Origin: Chitinophagaceae bacterium
Lineage (GTDB): Bacteria > Bacteroidota > Bacteroidia > Chitinophagales > Chitinophagaceae
Assembly (NCBI GenBank): GCA_025455245.1
Contig: JALOMX010000136.1
Location: forward strand, 1 to 6,098
Direction: 5' to 3'
Length of the DNA stretch: 6,098 bases
Position 1 is the stretch's first letter. Each line of letters opens with the position of its first letter. The translations under genes and the position numbers were made by a program. Of the stretch, positions 1 to 5,115 are shown one piece after another. Under the pieces are notes generated by a model that saw only the letters and a program-made list of their open reading frames with translations, did no database searches and was not told the DNA's origin.

Positions 1-156
1 GTAAATGAAGAATTTGACGCAGACCTGCATGAAGCCATTACAGAAATTCCGGCTCCATCCGAACAGCTTAAAGGGAAAGTAATTGATGAACTGCAGAAAG
101 GGTATAAGCTTGGTGATAAAATTATCATGTATGCCAAAGTGGTAGTGTGGAAGTAG
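1..156 (+). CDS. grpE: GrpE, nucleotide exchange factor of DnaK (C-terminal part only)
   Basis: The last 51 residues of an open frame enter from the left edge and end at TAG 154-156; the start lies outside the window. GrpE is a cytoplasmic dimer that opens the DnaK nucleotide-binding cleft, releasing ADP and so substrate. The visible part is the C-terminal beta-domain that contacts DnaK. It contains FDADLHEAITEIPAP (residues 5-19), the typical GrpE run from the end of the helical stalk, then the GKVIDELQKGY segment (25-35) and the final strand AKVVV (45-49). One oddity is Met43, which replaces the arginine usual in the D-(K/R)-x-(I/L)-R-x-A stretch; the protein then ends in Trp-Lys. dnaJ follows 64 bp downstream on the same strand, as expected for a grpE-dnaJ operon. 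Identity is secure from motif recognition and the neighbour. Confidence 0.95.
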   Translation, partial: VNEEFDADLHEAITEIPAPSEQLKGKVIDELQKGYKLGDKIIMYAKVVVWK

Positions 157-158
157 GG

Positions 159-206
159 AGGTTCAGGTTGAGTTTAAGGAAGAGGTTAAGGATTAGGTTG
201 AGTGCA
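159..206 (+). repeat. Degenerate hexanucleotide tandem repeat (AGGTTN, about 8 units) in the grpE-dnaJ spacer
   Basis: Starting 3 bases after the grpE stop, the spacer can be cut into eight consecutive 6-bp blocks that all begin with AG. Four blocks are AGGTT plus any base (at 159, 165, 183 and 195); the others are AGTTTA, AGGAAG, AGGATT and AGTGCA. The 9-mer AGGTTGAGT recurs at 165-173 and 195-203, exactly 30 bp or five units apart. The first seven units (159-200) contain only one C on the + strand, so the transcript would be purine-rich and largely unstructured here. The array contains SD-like AAGGA, but 30-40 nt from the dnaJ start, too far to act as its ribosome site. The phasing is seen directly; any function is unknown. 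Confidence 0.6.
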
Positions 207-211
207 TTCAA
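198..211. promoter_or_regulatory. 14-bp near-palindrome just upstream of the dnaJ start (possible operator, tentative)
   Basis: TTGAGTGCATTCAA has dyad symmetry centred between 204 and 205. Six of seven base pairs match, and the exception (202/207) is G opposite T. It overlaps the last units of the hexamer array and ends 9 bp before the dnaJ ATG. A dimeric DNA-binding protein could use such a site. In RNA it has no loop and would not form a hairpin within one molecule. A 14-bp imperfect palindrome can arise by chance. It is not the CIRCE element, whose half-sites are separated by 9 bp. Confidence 0.2.
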
Positions 212-220
212 GAATATTAT

Positions 221-1381
221 ATGTCAACAAAAAGAGATTTTTACGAAATACTTGGGGTAAGTAAGAGCGCGAGTGCCGATGAAATAAAAAAGGCATACCG
301 CAAGGTGGCCATGCAATATCACCCCGACCGAAATCCCGGCGATAAGGAAGCGGAAGAAAAGTTTAAAGAGGCTGCGGAAGCCTATGAAATATTAAGCGAT
401 GCCGAGAAGCGTCAGCAGTACGACCGCTTTGGACATGCTGCGTTCGGCCCCGGCAGGGGTGGTGGCGGCCATCCCGGCGGCATGAATATGGATGACATAT
501 TCAGTCAGTTTGGCGACATATTTGGCGATGATATGTTTGGCAGCTTTTTCGGGGGCGGCCGAAGCCGGTCGCAGGCCCGGGGACGCGGAGCCCGCGGCAG
601 CGATTTGCGGGTTAAGTTGAAACTGAACTATGAAGAGATAGCAAAAGGAGCTACTAAAACCATCAAAGTAAAAAAATATGTGACCTGTAGTTCCTGCGGC
701 GGCAATGGTGCCAAGGACAGTGGCAGTATTCAAAACTGCAGCACCTGCGGCGGGAGTGGACAGGTACGAAGGGTTCAAAGTACTTTCCTCGGACAAATGC
801 AAACCGTAAGTACTTGCCCTGCCTGTAACGGCGCAGGAACAACCATAACCAATAAGTGCGGTAGCTGTAAAGGCGATGGCAGGGTGTTTGGCGAGGAAAC
901 CGTGACCCTTAATATTCCGGCAGGTGTTCAGGAAGGCATGGAATTGAGGATGGAAGGCAAGGGAAATGCAGGCGAACGCGGAGGAATGCCCGGTGATTTG
1001 AGGGTTTTAATAGAGGAAGAATCTCATCCTGAATTACACCGCGATGGATTGAATGTGGCTTATGAATTATATATTTCTTTCCCCGATGCGGTTTTTGGAA
1101 CGGATGTAACCGTGCCTACCATTGATGGAAAGGCGAAGATTAAAATCCCGGCGGGCACCCAAAGCGGAAAGATTTTCAGGCTGAAGGGTAAAGGTTTCCC
1201 CTCGGTGCAGAGTTATGAAAAAGGGGATCAGTTGATCCATGTAAATATCTGGACGCCACAGCATGTGGATGGTGAGGAAAGAAGGGCTTTGGAAAAAATG
1301 GCTTCAAGTCCCAATTTCCACCCGGCACCCGAAAAAAACGGAAAAACCTTTTTTGATAAGGTGAAAGAGATATTTTCCTGA
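221..1381 (+). CDS. dnaJ: DnaJ (Hsp40), class I J-domain co-chaperone
   Basis: This cytoplasmic co-chaperone delivers unfolded clients to DnaK and stimulates its ATPase. All class I domains are present in order in 386 residues (E. coli DnaJ has 376). The J domain is about 1-70, with the essential HPD at 34-36. The Gly/Phe-rich linker is about 71-128; it includes a [13 protein letters not shown] run and a basic [13 protein letters not shown] stretch. The zinc-binding domain has four CxxCxGxG motifs at 156-163, 173-180, 199-206 and 213-220, all cysteines intact. The two C-terminal client-binding domains and the dimerisation segment follow, to 386. The start is firm: the frame has a stop at 194-196 and no ATG, GTG or TTG between that and ATG 221. 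No good Shine-Dalgarno is visible, which is normal for Bacteroidota. It is probably co-transcribed with grpE and ends at the hairpin 17 nt downstream. Confidence 0.98.
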   Translation: MSTKRDFYEILGVSKSASADEIKKAYRKVAMQYHPDRNPGDKEAEEKFKEAAEAYEILSDAEKRQQYDRFGHAAFGPGRGGGGHPGGMNMDDIFSQFGDIFGDDMFGSFFGGGRSRSQARGRGARGSDLRVKLKLNYEEIAKGATKTIKVKKYVTCSSCGGNGAKDSGSIQNCSTCGGSGQVRRVQSTFLGQMQTVSTCPACNGAGTTITNKCGSCKGDGRVFGEETVTLNIPAGVQEGMELRMEGKGNAGERGGMPGDLRVLIEEESHPELHRDGLNVAYELYISFPDAVFGTDVTVPTIDGKAKIKIPAGTQSGKIFRLKGKGFPSVQSYEKGDQLIHVNIWTPQHVDGEERRALEKMASSPNFHPAPEKNGKTFFDKVKEIFS

Positions 1382-1397
1382 ATCTTTATCCGTTCAT

Positions 1398-1437
1398 AAA
1401 AAAGCCGGCCACTTTTGTAAGAGATGGCCGGCTTTTT
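1398..1437. terminator. Bidirectional intrinsic terminator between convergent dnaJ and hpt
   Basis: An inverted repeat pairs 1399-1411 with 1425-1437 around a 13-nt loop (1412-1424). The GC core is GCCGGCCA/TGGCCGGC. It is flanked by an A tract (1398-1403) on the left and a T tract (1433-1437) on the right, so it gives a stem followed by a U tract when read from either strand. It lies 17 nt after the dnaJ stop and 11 nt after the hpt stop. It therefore very likely terminates both converging transcripts. Confidence 0.93.
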
Positions 1438-1448
1438 CTATAGTGCAA

Positions 1449-1979
1449 TTATTCTGCCAATTGATAAATATCCGGGATATTGCGCCCATATCCATCATAA
1501 TCAAGGCCATACCCCACCACAAACCTGTTGGGTATGGTAAATCCAATATAATCAAGCTGTACAGGAAAAACCATAGCATCGGGCTTGTGCAGCAACACAC
1601 ACATTTTGAGGCTTGCCGGTTGTTGATTTTCCAGCTCGGGTAAAAAATGGGTCAGGGTGCGCCCGGTATCTACTATGTCTTCAATCACAATAACATGCCG
1701 GTCTTTCAGTGAAATATCAAGTCCGATAGCTGATACTACCTGACCGCTGCTTTTGGTGCCTTTGTATGAAGCAAGTTTTATGAAACAAATTTCAGCATTG
1801 AATTTAATGGCCTTGAAAAGATCTGAGGCAAACATAAAGGACCCATTCAGTACCGCCACAAAAAGTGGATTTTTACCTGCAAAATCTTGGGTTAATTCTT
1901 CGGCAAGTCGGTCTATCTGTGTTTGAATTTCATCCCTTGAGATGTATGGCTCAAATGTTTTATCGAGTACCTGTATCAT
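1449..1979 (-). CDS. hpt: Hypoxanthine phosphoribosyltransferase (purine salvage)
   Basis: A cytoplasmic enzyme that joins hypoxanthine (usually also guanine) to PRPP, giving IMP or GMP and pyrophosphate. The 176-residue length is normal for the bacterial family. The PRPP-binding loop VIVIEDIVDTGRTL is at 96-109, with acidic pair E100-D101 and the presumed catalytic base D104. The flexible-loop SYKGT is at 71-75. The purine-binding segment FVVGYGLDYDGYGRN is at 153-167; F153 and D160 align with human HPRT F186 and D193. K132 in HKPD is the likely lysine that contacts the purine 6-oxo group. No active-site residue is missing. ATG 1979 gives a typical N-terminus. It starts 14 bp after the GH73 gene stop, so the two are very likely co-transcribed. 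Whether it prefers guanine or hypoxanthine cannot be told from sequence alone. Confidence 0.96.
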   Translation of the reverse strand: MIQVLDKTFEPYISRDEIQTQIDRLAEELTQDFAGKNPLFVAVLNGSFMFASDLFKAIKFNAEICFIKLASYKGTKSSGQVVSAIGLDISLKDRHVIVIEDIVDTGRTLTHFLPELENQQPASLKMCVLLHKPDAMVFPVQLDYIGFTIPNRFVVGYGLDYDGYGRNIPDIYQLAE

Positions 1980-1993
1980 GGCTGATTTTTACT

Positions 1994-2575
1994 TTAATGG
2001 CTGCCTGAATCATTTTTCATGGTTGTTTCTTCAGCCGGGGGCCTGTAAGAAGATTCCTGTAAAGCTAATGCGGTATTGGTAAATTCTGACAAATTATAAT
2101 TTTCGATCAACTTTATTAAAAGCAATGGATACTTCGGATTCGTTGCATAACCTGCCTGTTTGAGACCGTTTGCCCAGCCTTTATAATCGGTTATGTCCAG
2201 TTTGAATAAAAATTCATACCGTTTACTTGTTTTCAGAAAATCTGAGTGGTCTCTGTACGAAAAAGCAACACTGTCATAAGCCCTGAAGCATTCACCTTTT
2301 TCATCATCATCATGATAAGCTACCGCACCGGTCCAGTTGCTTTTGCATTTTATGCCAAAATGGTTGTTGGACCTCAAGGCAAGGTCTCCATTTCCGGCCC
2401 CTGATTCATGTATACCCTGTGCCAGCTTTATGGCCGCAGGTATGCCGGTTCTTACTTGCTCATTGATGGCCAGCGGTGCATACTTCTCTATGTAGGCCTT
2501 TATCTTTTCTTCATTTTGGCTGTTGGCTTTTAATACCATAACCAATCCAAGCATTAATAAACATTTCAATTTCAT
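1994..2575 (-). CDS. Exported GH73 (FlgJ-like) N-acetylglucosaminidase, peptidoglycan hydrolase
   Basis: This predicted exported hydrolase of 193 residues would cleave the glycan strands of peptidoglycan. A signal peptide covers about residues 1-19 (hydrophobic LLMLGLVMVL at 6-15, likely cut near ANS/Q). C5 is too early and lacks a lipobox, so it is probably not a lipoprotein. The glucosaminidase domain spans about 22-165. It has QGIHESGAGNGDLA at 53-66, with E57 the expected catalytic acid, then NNHFGIKC at 70-77 and YATNPKYP at 143-150. C77 and C96 (in GECFR) sit where Bacteroidota relatives, as I recall them, carry a cysteine pair, possibly a disulfide. There is no LysM or other wall-binding domain; the last 25 residues are a polar tail. 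hpt follows after 14 bp. The name FlgJ-like refers to the fold only; no flagellar genes are seen. Family assignment is secure; the exact bond cut is inferred. Confidence 0.9.
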   Translation of the reverse strand: MKLKCLLMLGLVMVLKANSQNEEKIKAYIEKYAPLAINEQVRTGIPAAIKLAQGIHESGAGNGDLALRSNNHFGIKCKSNWTGAVAYHDDDEKGECFRAYDSVAFSYRDHSDFLKTSKRYEFLFKLDITDYKGWANGLKQAGYATNPKYPLLLIKLIENYNLSEFTNTALALQESSYRPPAEETTMKNDSGSH

Positions 2576-2771
2576 CCATTCAGTTTTTGTGCACTTTATA
2601 AATATGGCATTTTTTAAACAACCATTTTTTGTTGCATCACTGCGGTTTGCTTCCTTAAAAGATCATCGCTGCCGGGTATGCTGCCTTTCCAAGGTAGTTA
2701 GTAAAGCTAATTTATAGGTGCCCCCGGCATTGTAAAGGCTCTGCTTTTTCACTATTCAGGAATTCTGTGGA
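2576..2771. other. 196-bp intergenic region between the TPR and GH73 genes
   Basis: Both flanking genes are on the minus strand, so this is the 3' side of the TPR gene and the 5' side of the GH73-hpt pair. I find no convincing hairpin with a U tract after the TPR stop, so readthrough into GH73-hpt is possible. I find no full match to the Bacteroidota promoter (-7 TAnnTTTG with -33 TTTG). The nearest minus-strand -7 candidates are imperfect: TAGCTTTA at 2709-2702 and TACCTTGG at 2696-2689, neither with a -33 partner. No RNA gene, repeat or small ORF is supported. The length would suit a promoter region for GH73-hpt, but this is not shown. Confidence 0.5.
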
Positions 2772-4259
2772 TTATTGCTTCATTTTGCACCTTTCCAATC
2801 CCGATTTTGCTTTTTGTTCCAAAGAGTTTTCAAAATCATGGCCTTCAAGTGCAATACATTTATTGAAATATTCTGCTGCCTTACCAAAGTTCCTTTGTTC
2901 TTCATAAATCAACCCTATTTGTAAAGCAGCCCGTGCAGCATAGTATTCTGTCGATTTCATTCCCGTTCGATATGCAAATTCATATGCCTGTATCGCTTTT
3001 TCTTTTTGTCCAAGATCATCATATATACGTCCAAGCCTGTAGGTAAACTCAAGTCTTTCAACAGGATCCGAAAAGTCGTTACTTGATTTGCCAAGCAGCA
3101 CATTCAACGCTTCCTGATGATTGCCTCCATCGCTCAGCATCCTTGCTTTCAATAAAAGAACATTGGGCACCTTTCCCGAAGATGCTTCTTTATAGGCCCT
3201 TTTATCTGCTTCGGCATCCTGTCTGCCTGACGTTAATACCTTTTTAATTGCCTTTTCATATTCAGCTTTGTTCCCATGTATCAGGTAATGAAAACTGAGC
3301 TTATGCCATGCATCTTTAACGTAATAACTCCCTTTGAAATTTTGCAGGAATCTTTTAAAGTAAATCTCAGCCGAAGGATCAAGGTGATAAAGATTGGCGT
3401 AGGCCAATTCAAAATCCCAGACGGTAGTGGCCATGTACTCCGGTGATTTATTCCTGTTCAAAACAATGGATTTGGTTTTGTTGCTTTCTTTATGGTTGAG
3501 GTAAAGATTGGCAGCCATAAAGGTGAAAAGATGTTTGTTTACTACATCGAGGTTAGCTTTTCTTATGAAGCCCAATGCTTCATCTGTTTCATTGAGCAGG
3601 TAGTATTGCAGATAGCAGTGATAGAATATACCTTCATCCCTGAATAGCAAGGCCCACTCGTCTCTCGCATACAGAAACTTTTCCATTTGGGCTTTACCCG
3701 TTTCCATGTTGCCACTGATGCCTACAAGGGAAGATAACCACTTGTAGCCCTTTGGGACACTCGATGCGGTCATTTGTACAGGACCGGAGATCATCAGGTT
3801 CGGGGTAAAGGCGGGAAATTTTTTTTGATTCTCTTTTATGGTTTTTAATGCATCCCTGAAACCCAATCCGGAGTTGATGCGGTTGCCGAATTTCATTTCC
3901 ACAGCCGCCCAATGCAAATGAATAACGGCTTTCATAAAGTCTTTCAAGGGTGAATTGTCAGGGCCGTTTTCTAAAATAGACAGCCTTACCTTTTTATTGG
4001 GCTTTAGCTGAGCAAACTTTTTGGGATCTTCATTCAGAAAGAGTTCGAAAAAATCAAGATAGTTTTCCAGGAAGTATGGAACAATATTATCCGGATTATT
4101 GGTTTTTTCTTCGTTAATAAGCTGTCTTGCCTGCTTGTCCTTAAGGCTGATGGCAGATTCGTAGGCTTTTTTACAATTGGCAGTGAACTCAAATTTGCTT
4201 TGCGCCGCCCCTGAAAGCGTAATTAAAAAACATAATATGGAAATTAAATAATGTAACAT
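2772..4259 (-). CDS. Exported TPR-repeat protein of unknown function
   Basis: A protein of 495 residues that I cannot assign to a named family. It begins with a probable signal peptide (1-19; hydrophobic LISILCFLITL at 5-15, likely cut near GAA/Q). The n-region has no Lys or Arg, which is slightly unusual. The C-terminal third has at least three TPR-like helix pairs, at about 366-390, 404-435 and 441-472; the last two carry the clear LGxIYxxxGxxxKAIxxYxxA pattern. Residues 20-360 are mostly helical-looking, with aromatic-rich repeats that may be degenerate TPR-type helices; no enzyme motif is visible. Such proteins usually act as binding scaffolds, here probably in the periplasm or at the outer membrane. 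The start is fixed because TGA (4262-4260) directly precedes ATG 4259 in frame. The ATG lies 15 nt after a terminator U tract, which leaves little promoter space. Export and TPR are well supported; function is unknown. Confidence 0.85.
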   Translation of the reverse strand: MLHYLISILCFLITLSGAAQSKFEFTANCKKAYESAISLKDKQARQLINEEKTNNPDNIVPYFLENYLDFFELFLNEDPKKFAQLKPNKKVRLSILENGPDNSPLKDFMKAVIHLHWAAVEMKFGNRINSGLGFRDALKTIKENQKKFPAFTPNLMISGPVQMTASSVPKGYKWLSSLVGISGNMETGKAQMEKFLYARDEWALLFRDEGIFYHCYLQYYLLNETDEALGFIRKANLDVVNKHLFTFMAANLYLNHKESNKTKSIVLNRNKSPEYMATTVWDFELAYANLYHLDPSAEIYFKRFLQNFKGSYYVKDAWHKLSFHYLIHGNKAEYEKAIKKVLTSGRQDAEADKRAYKEASSGKVPNVLLLKARMLSDGGNHQEALNVLLGKSSNDFSDPVERLEFTYRLGRIYDDLGQKEKAIQAYEFAYRTGMKSTEYYAARAALQIGLIYEEQRNFGKAAEYFNKCIALEGHDFENSLEQKAKSGLERCKMKQ

Positions 4260-4275
4260 TCAGGATGGCAAATTA

Positions 4276-4303
4276 AAAAAGGGGCTTGTTATAGCCCCTT
4301 TTT
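4276..4303 (-). terminator. Intrinsic terminator after the zinc-ribbon gene
   Basis: Stem GGGGCT (4281-4286) pairs with AGCCCC (4293-4298) around a 6-nt loop. It is extended by A 4276-4280 pairing with T 4299-4303. Read on the minus strand this is a GC hairpin followed by six T (4280-4275). It lies 22 nt after the zinc-ribbon stop and just before the TPR start. The + strand also shows a T tract, but no + gene enters from the left, so its role is on the minus strand. Confidence 0.9.
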
Positions 4304-4325
4304 CGATAAAAAGTTTTTGATAAAA

Positions 4326-5078
4326 TTAAATTTCAATGGTGTCGAAAAGCTCGGGATTGGTCAGGATCCTTCCGCAGTTTTCGCAAACAATGATCTTCTT
4401 ATGCTGACGGATTTCACTTTGACGTTGTGGGGGAACAGCATTGAAACAACCACCGCAGGCATCCCTTTCAACCGGTACAACAGCCAAACCGTTTCTGTAA
4501 TTTTTCCTGATCCTTTCGTAAGAAGTAAGCAGCCTGCTTTCCACTTTGCCCCTTGCCTCATTGCTGATATCGATAAAATGATTTTCCTCTTTCTCGGTAT
4601 CAACGATGATTTTTTCAAGCTCAGCTTTCTTGGTATTCAAAAGGCCTTCCTTGCCGGCGATTGCCTTATTGGCGGTTTCCAGCTTTTTGGCTTTTTCAGA
4701 AATTTCAATGTTTGCATCTTTAATGTGCTTTTCAGCCAGTTTGATTTCAAGCTGCTGCATTTCAATTTCTTTATTCAACGCTTCGAATTCGCGACTGTTT
4801 TTTACGTTTTCGCTTTGCTTTTCATAGCGTGCAAGCAATTCCTCAGACTGTTTGATGAGTTGCTTCTTATTTTCAATAAAATCCTGGATTCCATTGATCT
4901 CTTCTTCAATACGAACCCGGCGGCTATGAAGGCCCTGAATTTCATCTTCAAGATCAGCGACTTCCATAGGGAGTTCACCCTTCAGGATCCGGATCTCATC
5001 AAGTTTTGAATCAATTTTCTGGAGATAAATTAGTGAAGAAAGCTTTTCTTCAACGGAGAAGTCTTTAACAGATGCCAT
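4326..5078 (-). CDS. Coiled-coil protein with C-terminal C4 zinc ribbon (zf-RING_7 family)
   Basis: The 250 residues match the architecture of the family that includes H. pylori HP0958/FlgZ and Chlamydia CT398/CdsZ. A long charged coiled coil (about 10-190, Glu/Lys-rich with heptad-like Leu/Ile, probably folding back as a hairpin) is followed by a zinc ribbon. The zinc ligands are C208-x2-C211 and C232-x2-C235, in CGGC and CENC, with GRIL after the second pair. A conserved-looking YERIRKNYRNGLAVVPV segment (187-203) leads into the ribbon. There is no signal peptide, so it is cytoplasmic. In H. pylori the relative binds RpoN and flagellin mRNA; that role cannot be assumed here, as nothing flagellar is visible. 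Nucleic-acid or protein binding is the general inference. It sits 37 bp downstream of the nif3-type gene, a recurrent pairing, and ends at the hairpin 22 nt later. ATG 5078 is the natural start. Confidence 0.9.
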   Translation of the reverse strand: MASVKDFSVEEKLSSLIYLQKIDSKLDEIRILKGELPMEVADLEDEIQGLHSRRVRIEEEINGIQDFIENKKQLIKQSEELLARYEKQSENVKNSREFEALNKEIEMQQLEIKLAEKHIKDANIEISEKAKKLETANKAIAGKEGLLNTKKAELEKIIVDTEKEENHFIDISNEARGKVESRLLTSYERIRKNYRNGLAVVPVERDACGGCFNAVPPQRQSEIRQHKKIIVCENCGRILTNPELFDTIEI

Positions 5079-5115
5079 AGACAGAAATTAAATTGCCTTT
5101 TTGCCCAAAAGCGGA

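Noticed and set aside
392..802. Open minus-strand frame of 136 codons inside dnaJ
   Set aside because: It is antisense to the G/F and zinc regions, with an Ala-rich composition from the GC-rich Gly codons, no recognisable domain, and dnaJ itself is certain.
1994..2575. Flagellar role for the FlgJ-like glucosaminidase, together with a FlgZ role for the zinc-ribbon protein
   Set aside because: Both names come from fold relatives. No flagellar gene is in the window, and most Bacteroidota lack flagella.
2689..2709. Possible minus-strand -7 promoter elements TAGCTTTA and TACCTTGG ahead of the GH73 gene
   Set aside because: Each differs from TAnnTTTG by one specified base, and neither has a TTTG at the expected upstream spacing. 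Such partial matches are frequent in AT-rich DNA.
2523..2717. Small + strand ORF across the GH73 start and the intergenic gap
   Set aside because: It overlaps the secure GH73 signal-peptide region, its composition is non-descript, and neither ribosome site nor promoter supports it.
2757..2768. Imperfect palindrome around an EcoRI-like GAATTC after the TPR stop, considered as a terminator or operator
   Set aside because: The stem is short and imperfect, with no loop and no following U tract.
4317..5009. Open + strand frame of 230 codons opposite the zinc-ribbon gene
   Set aside because: It is the antisense shadow of a Lys/Glu-rich coiled coil, which gives a Phe/Leu-rich, stop-poor complement. 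It has no family motif and would overlap almost the whole real gene.
5085..5114. Weak hairpin with A/T-rich arms between the Nif3 and zinc-ribbon genes, considered as a terminator
   Set aside because: The stem is only about 5 mostly A-T pairs with no stable GC core, so it is unlikely to separate the two genes.
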